DNA of 44,754 nt. Source: Chara braunii (taxonomy: Eukaryota; Streptophyta; Charophyceae; Charales; Characeae). Position numbers and translations under genes: made by a program. Below the pieces are notes generated by a model that did not search any database, was not told the origin of the DNA, and saw nothing but the letters and a program-made list of their open reading frames with translations. Shown here piece by piece: positions 40,619 to 44,754 of this stretch. The stretch is taken from assembly GCA_003427395.1 (NCBI GenBank), contig BFEA01000259.1, forward strand, positions 1,605,336-1,650,089. The letters run 5' to 3'. Within the stretch, counting starts at the first letter, position 1. The number at the start of each line of letters is the position of its first letter.

Positions 40619-41728
40619 TACTATTTTTAAGTACAAGAGAATTGGCATGCCTGATCCTTTTGCTATTTTAAACTTCTAGTTGGTTATATTCACTTTGCCT
40701 GCTCCTTCATTTTGTTGTCCCTAATACATCGATTTGCTTGGCTGGGTTAGGCTACGTTCTTCACCCTAATACATCGATTTGCTTGGCTATGGTCATTATA
40801 GCTGTATTTGGGCTGTCTTCCAGTCTAAATAGCAGCAATAATGACTGTACGTTGTATTTGGACGAAGAAGGTAGGCTAGTAATGATGGGGTAGGGTAGGC
40901 GGTGATGGTCATATGATTCTGGCATGGGCCTGTAGCATGGAACTCCCGTTTCTCTCCGACTCATTTTGGACTGTGTGTATCAGGAAGTGTGTTTCCCTTC
41001 AGCATTTAACTGACGTAACTGATCTTCACCCGGCGGTTGTTGCAGGTCTGCAGAACATGAGTGGGACACCACTGCAGAGGACAGGTGCGGCATTCGGTGA
41101 GGGCATCTATCTTTGCGTCGATCCGACGGTGGCACTGAACTACTGTTCTGCTGGCGAAGGATGGGAGCGATCGTGCTTCGGACCGCGGGCAAGGTACCTT
41201 CTTGTGTGTGAGGTCGCTAACGGTGTCGGAGTGATGCAAGGACAAAATGATACGGAGAGCGCATGTGCAAGGGTGGACGAGTCTGGTGACGATTCTCGGC
41301 ACCCTCCCCGTACGTACATCGTTGCCCGCAATGGGGATATGGTGCGGTTAAGGTACTTGCTTGTGTACAGCGAACCGTCACGGTGCTCATCCAAGCAGAA
41401 GGTGGGGGGAAGCTTAACGCAGTTTCGGAGAAGATTTGGCGGAGTGAGGACGTCGAGGGAGGGAGGAGGGAATGGCTTCGCTGGCGGAAATGGACCCGAC
41501 GGGATGTCAGGTGTTGTCTTTGATCGGGCATCTGGTGATGACGTTAATGGAGACGACGCCCCCGGTTATGATGCTTCAGGGGTGCCCATTCCCGTGTCAG
41601 CTCCACGGACCGACTGGTGTAAGATCATCATCTTCGCATACATCGCCCTCCTTATCGCTGTCGGCTTTTGGAATCAATCGTCTCGACACCATGGGTTGTC
41701 GCACTTCTTCTACCACCTCATGTCATAA
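20746..41728 (+). CDS. PARP16: PARP16-like mono-ADP-ribosyltransferase, tail-anchored, four exons
   Basis: Join 20746-20980, 29060-29451, 35256-35367, 41046-41728: 1,422 nt, 473 codons, stop TAA. PARP16 (ARTD15) is an ER and nuclear-envelope tail-anchored enzyme that moves one ADP-ribose from NAD+ to proteins and, in animals, acts on stress sensors of the unfolded protein response. Visible here are an N-terminal helical region (about 43-209), with [16 protein letters not shown] joining VCAPFP across intron 1 as in animal PARP16; His233 in MAYHGTS; Tyr268 in FGEGIYL; Tyr337 in PPRTYIV (the H-Y-Y triad of mono-transferases); and RYLLVYSE closing the domain. A Gly/Asp-rich linker (357-436) leads to a hydrophobic anchor (about 438-455) and an 18-residue His-rich tail. 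It is about 150 residues longer than human PARP16. All introns are GT-AG, of 8.1, 5.8 and 5.7 kb, with phases 1, 0 and 1. No frame break is seen. Family assignment is firm; ER location and UPR role are inference. Confidence 0.88.
21040..21264. other. Intron 1 start, AT-rich
   Basis: T run at 21101-21114; nothing else recognised. Confidence 0.6.
21265..21520 (-). repeat. Dispersed repeat family X, minus orientation
   Basis: The reverse complement contains GGGCACACTCACATTACCAC, CCAAGAATGTATAC, CACGGCCAAAG, TACCAGAAA and CGCAGTGAAATTCAGG-TCGGCAAAA in the same order as 34240-34605. A 25-bp poly(A) and other A runs are inserted inside. Confidence 0.7.
21521..22740. other. Intron 1 stretch with poly(A)/poly(T) runs
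   Basis: T runs at 22531-22548 and about 22590-22608, A runs at 22019-22043, TTATA repeats at 22055-22075. No ORF above background. Confidence 0.65.
22741..23099. other. G+C-rich stretch in intron 1
   Basis: CpG-rich (GGGGCGCGGCGC, GTGCGCGGCGG). No gene identified. Confidence 0.55.
23100..23990. repeat. (ATC)n / (TCATCA)n microsatellite cluster
   Basis: Long ATC runs, longest at about 23612-23667, alternate with short islands such as AGGGGCTGCTCG and GGTTCGACATCATC that themselves repeat. His, Ser or Ile homopolymer ORFs result from it. Confidence 0.95.
23991..24612. other. Purine-rich intron sequence without a gene
   Basis: G-rich 24150-24470. The opposite-strand Pro/Ser frames are compositional. 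Confidence 0.6.
24613..25290. repeat. Four dispersed copies of an 85-95 bp unit
   Basis: Copies at about 24613-24710, 24750-24838, 25078-25163 and 25203-25290 share CGACGCTGGCCGG-GCTGG, a CTGTAACC block, and GTGAGGCCTGG-AGAG. Unrelated sequence of 40-240 bp separates them. Confidence 0.85.
25294..25401. repeat. Perfect 54-bp tandem duplication
   Basis: GGGAGTAAGACTGTTGG through GATCCCGAGGGCT is repeated without visible difference at 25294 and 25348, suggesting a very recent duplication. Confidence 0.95.
25535..25680 (+). mobile_element. Retroposon family Y, copy in intron 1
   Basis: Matches 14039-14148: AATGATCT, GCTGGGCCCGGTTCCCAGC, GTGCTGCTCCCCACGAATAG, TGGAGCATTTGTTTAAT, then an A-rich tail. 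A 7-bp AGGTAAT before (about 25531) and after the tail (25677) may be its target duplication. Confidence 0.65.
25681..25789. repeat. AT-only (TAA)n-like tract
   Basis: About 105 bp of A and T with TAATAATA and TATAATAA motifs, directly after the retroposon tail. Confidence 0.9.
25790..26088 (+). pseudogene. Ty3/gypsy integrase C-terminal remnant in intron 1
   Basis: The frame reads [12 protein letters not shown], a [60 protein letters not shown] and [13 protein letters not shown] before a final TAG at 26086-26088. The first half aligns residue by residue with 5680-5860 (RLARKRQRMTEM, QVRSYEARNGNVGPRPQY, VKVRKCARQGKPAP). This tail is the better preserved of the two after the VRKCARQ motif. 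It is a fragment only, with no RT or integrase core nearby. Confidence 0.8.
26243..26396. repeat. 77-bp tandem duplication
   Basis: TTTGATTCTTTA-TTTATTTG, GGATTCA-TAGGCAATTCTG and GACCCTCAGCCAAAAGC recur at 26243 and 26320 with few differences. Confidence 0.95.
26397..27040. other. Intron 1 stretch with a 30-bp poly(T)
   Basis: T run at 26420-26449. No gene. Confidence 0.65.
27041..27098. repeat. 29-bp tandem duplication
   Basis: GCGAACCTTATGCCTCCCTG plus CCGTTACCG repeats once with a single T/C change. Confidence 0.93.
27099..27302. other. AT-rich then G+C-rich patch
   Basis: A duplicated TTTTTATTATTTTTAAA (27127-27165), then a CCCGGG-rich stretch 27178-27290 similar in composition to 28310-28390. 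Confidence 0.6.
27303..27397. repeat. (TG)n(AG)n compound microsatellite
   Basis: About 26 TG units (one TATG) switch to about 21 AG units; N at 27398. Confidence 0.97.
27602..27941. mobile_element. 340-bp element with 55-bp inverted arms, carrying a nested MITE
   Basis: The left arm 27602-27655 (ATATATAGTCTGGATTCGAA, TTCAGGTCTGTG, GGTTATGGGT) is the imperfect reverse complement of 27885-27941. Between them lies the GTGAGTAGTGCAG element. The arms contain GGATTCGAATT, similar to a tRNA B box. Confidence 0.75.
27724..27847. mobile_element. GTGAGTAGTGCAG family element, nested
   Basis: Inverted ends GGGCCTTTACTCACCAAATG and CACATTTCGTGAGTAGTGCA, with interior GCACAAAAGACAAAACATATGG shared with 10041-10156. 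Confidence 0.8.
27942..28601. other. Intron 1 stretch, C-rich and G+C-rich patches
   Basis: C-run patches at 28160-28210 and CCGGGC-rich 28315-28385, A-rich runs at 28117-28137 and 28277-28295. No gene. Confidence 0.6.
28602..28704. mobile_element. TA-flanked MITE, subfamily A
   Basis: Arms TTTCACCCGAATAGAATGCCC and GGGCGTTCTATTCGGGTGAA with centre AGACTGAAAGTTGCAC. The right end is GACGG then TA at 28703-28704. Confidence 0.88.
28705..29059. other. End of intron 1
   Basis: Contains GAACGCCGAACGCC and GTTCAGTTCGGTTCC short repeats (28874-28948). The branch and pyrimidine tract before exon 2 is GGGACTTTTCTGTGTGGCAG. Confidence 0.6.
29060..29451 (+). CDS. PARP16: PARP16-like exon 2 (residues 79-209)
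   Basis: The acceptor is TGTGTGGCAG|TATGTG. The split codon gives Val79 and then [12 protein letters not shown], aligning with the PFP motif after the first helix of animal PARP16. Further landmarks are [12 protein letters not shown], a Gln/Asn-rich insertion ([12 protein letters not shown]), [19 protein letters not shown], and the strand VPHVVLE that leads into the catalytic domain. The donor is CTCGAG|GTATGA at 29452, phase 0. The 154-codon open frame around it overstates the exon on both sides. Confidence 0.85.
29452..29782. other. Intron 2 start, pyrimidine-rich (CCTCTCCTCC)n
   Basis: About 270 bp of almost only C and T (29480-29745). Pro/Ser or Gly/Arg frames are artefacts. Confidence 0.85.
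29783..29891. mobile_element. TA-flanked MITE, subfamily A, nearly perfect
   Basis: The element 29785-29889 has arms CCTTCTTCCCCCGAATACAA and TTGTATTCGGGGGAAGAAGG with TA on both sides. The arms pair over about 35 bp, the best preserved copy of the subfamily here. Confidence 0.93.
29892..30040. other. Intron 2 spacer
   Basis: No feature. Confidence 0.5.
30041..30111. repeat. (GAA)n microsatellite
   Basis: About 23 AGA units. Poly-Glu, poly-Arg and poly-Ser frames are artefacts. Confidence 0.98.
30112..31246. other. Intron 2 stretch without a gene
   Basis: Short (AAT)n at 30193-30212. GGCTATGG- and CTCCTC-type phrases also occur in 32000-32100 and in the solo LTR, hinting at old retroelement debris. 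T run 31218-31237 borders the next repeat. Confidence 0.55.
31247..31425. repeat. Dispersed repeat family X, copy 1
   Basis: GTGACGAATGTGACTCCCCG, GGAGGCGGGGAGCAAT, TGTCAGGCCTTTCC, TTTTCAGATTGTATATGACC and GCAGTTCTGGCCAG are shared with 32937-33100. It is preceded by poly(T), so on the minus strand it carries a poly(A) end. Confidence 0.85.
31426..31523. other. Intron 2 spacer
   Basis: No feature. Confidence 0.4.
31524..31676. mobile_element. MITE with GGTCCCACTAG ends (153 bp)
   Basis: GGTCCCACTAGCAAAGAGGAT and its reverse complement ATCCTCTTTGCTAGTGGGACC form perfect 21-bp ends. Inner GAATCTGGACGTGTTTGTGG and TGCATAAAACACATCCAGATT are also inverted. Same family as 15025-15181. Confidence 0.95.
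31677..32936. other. Intron 2 stretch without a gene
   Basis: A 174-codon frame (31850-32374) has no recognisable domain. A/T runs occur at 32730-32770 and 32895-32916. Confidence 0.55.
32937..33100. repeat. Dispersed repeat family X, copy 2
   Basis: GTAGTTACTGGTGTGATTCC, then CCGTGAGAGGCGGGGAGC (small hairpin), TGTCAGGCCCTTCC, TTCTCACACTACAAATTTTC and AGTTCTGGCCAGGCGTGG. Poly(T) lies just to its left. Confidence 0.87.
33108..33235. mobile_element. GTGAGTAGTGCAG family element, copy 3
   Basis: Inverted ends GGGCATCGCTGCACT-TGC and GGAGATTAGTGCAGCGAGGCC, with interior CATGCACAAAAGG and ATCTTCCCATGTTCTAGCGG shared with 10041-10156. Confidence 0.8.
33245..33368 (-). ncRNA. U6: U6 snRNA retrocopy with poly(A) tail
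   Basis: On the minus strand from 33368 the sequence starts GTCCTTCGGGACATACG. It runs through TTGGAACGATACAGAGAAGATTAGCATGG and CCCCTGCGCAAGGATGACACGC to GAAATGGTCCAAAT, covering the 5' stem-loop, the ACAGAGA box and the catalytic AGC region. U6 forms the spliceosome's catalytic centre. A real Pol III gene ends in T-rich sequence; this copy instead passes into AAAATT and at least 20 A (T run 33245-33265 on +). An imperfect direct repeat (TTCCTTGTTCTTTT and TTTCTTGTTTTTC) flanks it. No plant U6 promoter element is visible upstream. Most likely a retropseudogene. Confidence 0.88.
33421..33566. repeat. Dispersed repeat family X, copy 3
   Basis: GGCAGTTACTGATACGACAC, CCCGTGAGAGGCGGGGAGCA, TGCTGTCAGGCC, TTCTCACGCTACCACTTCC and GTATCTGACCGTGAGTAAGG, diverged from copies 1 and 2 in the second half. 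Confidence 0.82.
33567..33863. other. Intron 2 spacer
   Basis: No gene; the opposing frames here are compositional. Confidence 0.45.
33864..34017 (+). ncRNA. U6: U6 snRNA retrocopy flanked by 20-bp target duplication
   Basis: U6 runs from GTCCTTCGGGACATCC at 33888 through TTGGAACGATACAGAGAAG and GCATGGCCCCTGCGCAAGGA to GAAATGGTCCACATTTTTT at 33989. The motif after the ACAGAGA box reads AAGAGTAGC where U6 normally has AAGATTAGC, a change in a very conserved segment. The direct repeat AAAAAAAAGAAAACATTTGG lies at 33864-33883 and again at 33998-34017, after AAGGG and an A run. The exact 20-bp duplication is the mark of retroposition of a Pol III transcript including its U tail. Non-functional copy, high likelihood. 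Confidence 0.9.
34018..34239. other. Intron 2 spacer
   Basis: A run at 34047-34057 and T run near 34165-34190; no gene. Confidence 0.45.
34240..34605 (+). repeat. Dispersed repeat family X, long copy
   Basis: GGGCATACTCTCACTACG, CTTCAAGAATGTATCAGACC and CATGGCCAAATC match the second half of the 31247, 32937 and 33421 copies. The right half (TGGTACCAGAAATGAG, CTCGGTGCGCAGTGAAATTC, GGTTCGGCAAAAACAG) matches 21265-21520 in reverse. An internal partial duplication gives AGAATGTATCCAACC at about 34398. Confidence 0.7.
34606..35255. other. End of intron 2
   Basis: C run 34856-34866, (AAGAG)n at about 35152-35200. TCTGGATTCAAATTTCAGACC at 34699 resembles the arms at 27622. The acceptor region before exon 3 is TGTCTGTTTATCTGACTTGCAG. 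Confidence 0.6.
35256..35367 (+). CDS. PARP16: PARP16-like exon 3 with the catalytic His (residues 210-246)
   Basis: The acceptor is TTATCTGACTTGCAG|GTTGCT. The exon encodes [16 protein letters not shown] and then [21 protein letters not shown]. His233 is the NAD+-binding His of the H-Y-Y triad, and the block from AYHG to IIRCG is the most conserved PARP16 signature. The donor is GATGTG|GTAAGAGC at 35368, phase 1. The donor itself is the start of a tandem repeat whose second unit carries the same TGTGGTAAGAGCAAAC at 35581. Confidence 0.9.
35364..35887. repeat. Three tandem units beginning at the exon 3 splice donor
   Basis: Units start at 35364, 35581 and 35734 with TGTGGTAAGAGCAAAC (third: TGTGGCAAGAGCAGTG). 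They run through a T tract, CCCAAAACCCCACCTCTCTGC and CATATAATGCA-ACTTCTTGG. Period is about 153 bp; unit 1 is longer because of about 70 T with one N. The first unit's start is the genuine donor of exon 3. Confidence 0.9.
35887..37680. repeat. 75-85 bp minisatellite, split by an LTR insertion
   Basis: Units such as GGGTTCTCAAATAACCAAGA, AGACTAAGTAGGCAGACAGT, CAGCCAGGCCAGGCCGGCAG and CTGACACGAGGTTAT repeat about four times before 36145 and at least five times after 37235. The unit broken at GGCTTCTCAGATAAC resumes as CAAGAAGAGTAAGTGGG on the other side of the insertion. Confidence 0.92.
36146..37234. mobile_element. Probable solo LTR (1,089 bp) inside the minisatellite
   Basis: The insert begins TGTTATGTACCCGATTG and ends GCGATTTATTGCA. 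The flanks ATAAC (36141-36145) and TAACC or ATAAC (from 37234/37235) give a 4-5 bp target duplication that restores one minisatellite unit when the insert is removed. TG...CA termini, the small duplication and the absence of coding sequence fit an LTR left by recombination. I have no second LTR copy here to confirm it. Confidence 0.72.
37681..38098. other. Intron 3 stretch without a gene
   Basis: Nothing recognised. Confidence 0.5.
38099..38240. repeat. 74-bp tandem duplication
   Basis: TACAAGCAAATTAGTATTCTCC starts at 38099 and 38173, followed in both by ACTACCACCCCCTTT and C runs. Confidence 0.93.
38241..38475. other. Intron 3 spacer
   Basis: No feature. Confidence 0.45.
38477..38596. mobile_element. 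Small inverted-repeat element, GGCATACTCACAC ends
   Basis: GGCATACTCACACGAGGACCG faces CGGTCCTAGTGTGAGTATGCC, 120 bp end to end. The end motif resembles the GGCATACTCTCACTAC segment of family X, so the two may be related. Confidence 0.75.
38597..38994. other. Intron 3 stretch with A-rich tract
   Basis: A-rich 38689-38724 and a duplicated TTTTTCTCAAAAAGAAAACA at about 38794 and 38815. No gene. Confidence 0.6.
38995..39060 (+). repeat. tRNA-like remnant (possible SINE head)
   Basis: TGTAGCGCAGTGGAAGAGTC resembles a tRNA A box and D arm. About 38 nt on, GATCCAGACTCGACTCAC resembles a degenerate B box. Acceptor and anticodon stems do not pair well, so this is not a working tRNA. Confidence 0.3.
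39061..39323. other. Intron 3 spacer, purine-rich
   Basis: No gene. Confidence 0.45.
39324..39394. repeat. (TC)n microsatellite
   Basis: About 35 TC units followed by GAAAAAAAAGAAGAAGAAG. Confidence 0.98.
39395..40717. other. Intron 3 stretch, no gene
   Basis: Contains an inverted repeat ATCAGGACCGTCGGAT / GTCCGATCGATGGTCCTGAT (39813-39853), and GGCACAAACAGGTGAATGCC against GGCATCCGCCTGTTTGGCC near 39963-40078. A run 40588-40612. None of the frames shows a domain. Confidence 0.5.
40718..40875. mobile_element. TA-flanked MITE, subfamily A, with internal duplication
   Basis: TA then CGTTCTTCACCC; arm and centre TGGTCATTATAGCTGTATTTG and CTTCCAGTCTAAAT; right end GTATTTGGACGAAGAAGG then TA at 40872-40873. 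CCCTAATACATCGATTTGCT with TGGCT occurs both outside (40719) and inside (40764) the left end, suggesting a duplication across the terminus. Confidence 0.78.
40876..41045. other. End of intron 3
   Basis: Ends in CACCCGGCGGTTGTTGCAG, the acceptor of exon 4. A spurious frame continues upstream from exon 4 to 40913. Confidence 0.6.
41046..41728 (+). CDS. PARP16: PARP16-like exon 4: catalytic core, linker, membrane anchor (residues 247-473)
   Basis: The acceptor GTTGTTGCAG|GTCTGC completes Gly247. The exon encodes [55 protein letters not shown] and [10 protein letters not shown], in the order and spacing of the ARTD fold. After 356 comes a low-complexity Gly/Asp/Ser linker, then [20 protein letters not shown] as a single hydrophobic helix and a short tail [18 protein letters not shown]. 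This C-terminal anchor topology is characteristic of PARP16 among PARPs. A polyadenylation-like AATAAA follows 112 bp after the stop. Confidence 0.92.
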
Positions 41729-41839
41729 GAGATGGACCAGCTCGAGAGAGGTGTAACCACGAGGACGTCTTCCGGTCAGTTGACCAAAGTTTGTGAGGCT
41801 TGTGCAGCATAAATGTAAGATCCCTGTAAAAAGATAAAA

Positions 41840-41845
41840 AATAAA
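41840..41845 (+). promoter_or_regulatory. AATAAA polyadenylation-like signal of the PARP16-like gene
   Basis: AATAAA within AAGATAAAAAATAAAAAAGATG, 112 bp after the TAA stop, on the gene's strand. Plausible but A-rich context makes chance occurrence possible. Confidence 0.5.
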
Positions 41846-42164
41846 AAAGATGCTCGATCTTTACTCGATGCCAGGTGCCGATGCATCTCCTCTCCCAGCT
41901 CGCGTGATGAAGTGAAGAAGGGGAGGAAGGGTGTATACCCTCACGAAGCCTGTCGTTGAGAAAAAGGTTAGGCAAGACCCGGGAGAAATGACGGTAATGC
42001 CGTTGCCAGTGCTCTGGCTGGCACATTCTGTGTATATGATCAAAGCTTTGCAACAACTGTTCTCTGTAGGGAAGAGGTGAGTCATGCCAGGTATTTGGAT
42101 TTGTTTCTCCGTTGTCTGAAGTGCTTGATTGGTTTTTGGTAGGTGTTCTGGCGGGCGTTGATTT
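41846..42164. other. Downstream flank of the gene
   Basis: No coding feature recognised. Confidence 0.5.
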
Positions 42165-42315
42165 GATGTGTTGATTGGTGGATTGGTGGATTGGTTGATT
42201 GGTTGATTGGTTTGATTGGTTGGTTGGTTGATTGGTTTGATCGGTTGATTGGTTGATTGGTTTGATCGGCTGATTGGTTGATTGGTTTGATTGGTTTGAT
42301 TGGTTGGTTTGGCTG
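42165..42315. repeat. Minisatellite of GATTGGTT / GATTGGTTT units
   Basis: About 17 imperfect 8-9 bp units (TTGATTGG, TTGGTTGG, TTTGATCGG). Confidence 0.95.
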
Positions 42316-44099
42316 GTTTGCTGTCACCATCTTGAAGGGAGAAGACGAGTGACGTAGATGCTCTCTGGATTGGTTGTGCAAATCGATTAGAGATCTATGT
42401 TGATTTTTTTTAATTTTTTTTTCAGGGTTGTATGTTGATTTCTAAGTTTGGTTGTCTTGTCTTGGGTTTAATAAAAGGCAATAAATAACAGGAAATGCAG
42501 TCCGAGGCTGGTTGGTTGACAGGACTTAAATCATCATTTGACTGATCTGAGATCTCAATGTATGTACGCTCTTTTCTGCCTCTGTTCAGACGACGCACTG
42601 TCTTCTGTGCCTTGCATTTTTCCAGCCACGTGCATGATCCCCTATCTTTCGCACTTTCCTCCCTTCGACCCCAGCTTGCTCCGTTTACTCTTTGGAGCCA
42701 CATTCCTCGTAGAGGCTCGCTCGAACAGAAAGGTCTAGCCCCAATCTGCTCTGCTGAGCTAAAAGTGTTGTAGATATGAACAATACCATTTACTCGCACC
42801 TTCACAGGTCGTGCGGTCTGAATAAGAGCACAGTTTATCTGGTTTCTGTGCCTGTAATGGCTTTGTCAATTTGTCAGCCAAAGAAATGTGTTTTTATAAC
42901 TTCTTTTAACAGAGTAGTCGCGCTGATGGTCGGCGCCCCTCGATTGGTTGGCGACCTACCCGCCGACCGTTCCACCGGTCGGCACCCCACAAAAAAATTG
43001 TGGGGTTCGTAACCCCCAATAGCCCCACCAACACCTTCATCCACCTCCCCCAAACACCATTACATACCCCCCCAGCACCCCCAAGACCCTCGTATTTCCT
43101 TCATAGCCCCCTATCCCCCCCCTATACCACCCTCATAACCCCCCCATACCCCCCGCTCCCCCCTTCTGTCCTCTGAAGTATCTCGGCGGATTTGGGCTGT
43201 ACTCAGCAAGCGCAGTACCGCCTCAAACTCAGATTAAAAAAAATTCAGTTGATGGCCGCCTATTGACTGGTTGGCAGACTGCCTTCAAGTCGGCCCAACC
43301 AGTAGGCAGGAAAACCGTCGGCCATAGACTTTTATTGTTAGACAGGAGGAAGGGCATTTACGATTCAGTTATTTTCACGTAATGAAATGTGTGCAAGACA
43401 CGAAGAGAGGCGTTTTGATAATTGAATCCGGTTGACCGAGGGTGGGAAATGTGCTCAAGATAGGAAGAGAGGGGTATCCTGGTAATTCAGTCTGGTTGAC
43501 TGAGGGAGGCATAACCACCCTGTGCTCAAGACACGAAGTTATAACCACCAGTACATCCGAGCCTCGTTTGGTCAAGGCGGAATCGCCCTGAGCGCTAAGC
43601 TTTGCCGAACTGCCAGCACAACGCTTTTCCTTTTCTTCTGGCTGGCGCCGCCAGCGGCCAGCCATTTGGGTTTGGGTAGCCCCCCAGCCTCCAGAATTTT
43701 TGGATTCCCTGGGCGATGTACTGGCGGGTTAAGAGAGGAAGAGGGGCATTCTGGTAATTCAGTCTGGTTGACTGACGGAGGCATTCTATGGGATCTGGTG
43801 ACCAGTGGAGTTCATCTGACCTTCGGAAGACTATCCAATAATCTTTTTTTTTTTTTTTGGGCACCGTGGGAACTGAGTGCCTGGAGGCTCACAATAGCGT
43901 TTTCCTTCCTCCTGGAAGCGTCGAGTGACTTCATAGAGGTGCCATCCATCGTCCCTGCTGTGATAATCTGTGCGTACCATACATGCGGCGCATCATGTGT
44001 GCGCAAGTTGCGCACGTGCACCGCATAGTGCACATGCACATGCATGTGATGTGGCGCAGTTACGAATTAAATAATAATAATAATAATAATCAGGGTTAC
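42316..44099. other. No gene recognised; short duplicated phrases
   Basis: C-run patch 43030-43165. Imperfect duplication of CAAGA-ACGAAGAGAGG, GTAATTCAGTCTGGTTGACTG and GAGGCAT at about 43390-43510 and again near 43730-43790. Hairpin GGCTGGCGCCGCCAGC at 43640. T run 43842-43858 and (AAT)n at 44070-44091. The 127-codon minus-strand frame at 42422-42805 has no recognisable domain. Confidence 0.5.
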
Positions 44100-44202
44100 C
44101 TGACCGAACGTTCGGGGGCCCCCGGGCTGGCCCCCGAACGTTCGGGCGTTCGGGGTCCCGTTCGGGGGCCGAACACCTCCAGGTTCGGCCCCGCCAAAAA
44201 AC
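44100..44202. repeat. Palindromic GAACGTTCGGGGGCC cluster
   Basis: CCGAACGTTCGGGGGCCCCC, then GGCCCCCGAACGTTCGGGCG and further GTTCGGGG units: nested palindromes able to form strong hairpins. Confidence 0.85.
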
Positions 44203-44600
44203 ATTCGGGGCCTAAAAATAAGTTTTTTTTTCTGAAATTTTTTTTGTGAGTTCTCTATGATGTAACCTACATGCCTATAAATTTTGAAGCCATTCTGCTA
44301 AACCAACAAAACATTAAAAATCCCCAAAGATGGGGGTGTCAAAACGTGCTCACTCACTATTTTGTTTTTTTTCACTTTTAACTTTTAGTTTTCACTTTAT
44401 TTCGAGGCCTAAACAATTTTATTACTTTTTGAAAAATTTTAAATGAGTTGTTGATTACGTAAACTACATATCTGTATTATTTTCAGGGCATTTGTCAATG
44501 CCAAAAAACAATTAAAAATCGCCAAAGATGGCGGTGTCGAAAATGTGCTGGCACAGTCACTCATTTTAATTCTCTTTTTATTTTTTCTTATTTTTATCAG
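44203..44600. repeat. 197-bp tandem dimer, AT-rich
   Basis: TTCG-GGCCTAAA (44205 and 44402), GTGAGTTCT / ATGAGTTGT, and ATTAAAAATC-CCAAAGATGG, then GGTGTC-AAA-GTGCT (44313 and 44510), recur at an offset of 197-198 bp. The arrangement may continue beyond 44600 in decayed form. Such unit size is typical of satellite monomers. Confidence 0.8.
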
Positions 44601-44754
44601 TGTTTATTTTCTGTATTTGATTTTTAATTCAAATTTGGTAACGAATTTGGATGTAGTGCGCAGGCAAATGTTGTTTAGTTTATTTTTCTCCATAACATAT
44701 GTTTTTTTCGGAATTTTTTGAAATTGGTTTTTTTTTTTTTTTTTTTTTTTTTTT
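44601..44754. other. AT-rich end of window, terminal poly(T)
   Basis: The window stops inside a T run of at least 26. Confidence 0.8.

Noticed and set aside
40913-41045. Upstream part of the 271-codon frame as N-terminal coding sequence
   Set aside because: The frame is open by chance across the intron end. The conserved protein starts at the acceptor GTTGTTGCAG at 41045 and joins exon 3 with correct phase.

Overview
This is a repeat-dense nuclear window from a eukaryote, most likely a streptophyte (green-lineage) alga of the Chara type. That placement is an inference. It rests on canonical U2 and U6 snRNA sequences, a degenerate Ty3/gypsy polyprotein, GT-AG introns of 5.7-8 kb, abundant (GA)n, (TC)n and (ATC)n tracts, and many long poly(A)/poly(T) runs. 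No operons, Shine-Dalgarno sites or prokaryotic features are present. There is one N-run assembly gap (13496-13731) and a few stray Ns.

The main gene is a complete PARP16-like mono-ADP-ribosyltransferase on the + strand. I assembled it from four exons: 20746-20980, 29060-29451, 35256-35367 and 41046-41728. All six splice borders are GT-AG, the reading phase is kept throughout, and the product is 473 codons. It has the PARP16-type N-terminal helical region, an H-Y-Y catalytic triad (His233, Tyr268, Tyr337), a Gly/Asp-rich linker and a C-terminal membrane anchor (about 438-455) with a short luminal tail. Its introns hold most of the second half of the window's repeats.

Left part (1-8.4 kb): a 111-bp tandem array of 72-73 bp hairpins; a 372-codon orphan ORF on the minus strand whose upstream in-frame extension is cut by one stop; a fifth hairpin copy beyond that ORF; a broken Ty3/gypsy pol (RT, RNase H, PHD-like finger, integrase); and a broken unidentified ORF at 7.9-8.4 kb. 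Middle part (9-18 kb): short non-autonomous elements. These include a TA-flanked MITE superfamily with two subfamilies (one copy has its empty site preserved next door), a CTAGTGGGAC-ended family, a 329-bp long inverted repeat, and a U2 snRNA retrocopy with a 13-bp target duplication.

Right part (20.7-44.7 kb): the PARP16-like gene; a second Ty3/gypsy integrase-tail remnant in intron 1; two U6 snRNA retrocopies and a cluster of an unnamed poly(T)-flanked dispersed repeat in intron 2; and a minisatellite split by a probable 1.09-kb solo LTR in intron 3. After the gene come a TTGATTGG-type minisatellite and a 197-bp tandem dimer. Apart from the PARP16-like gene and possibly the orphan ORF, I see no convincing intact protein-coding gene.
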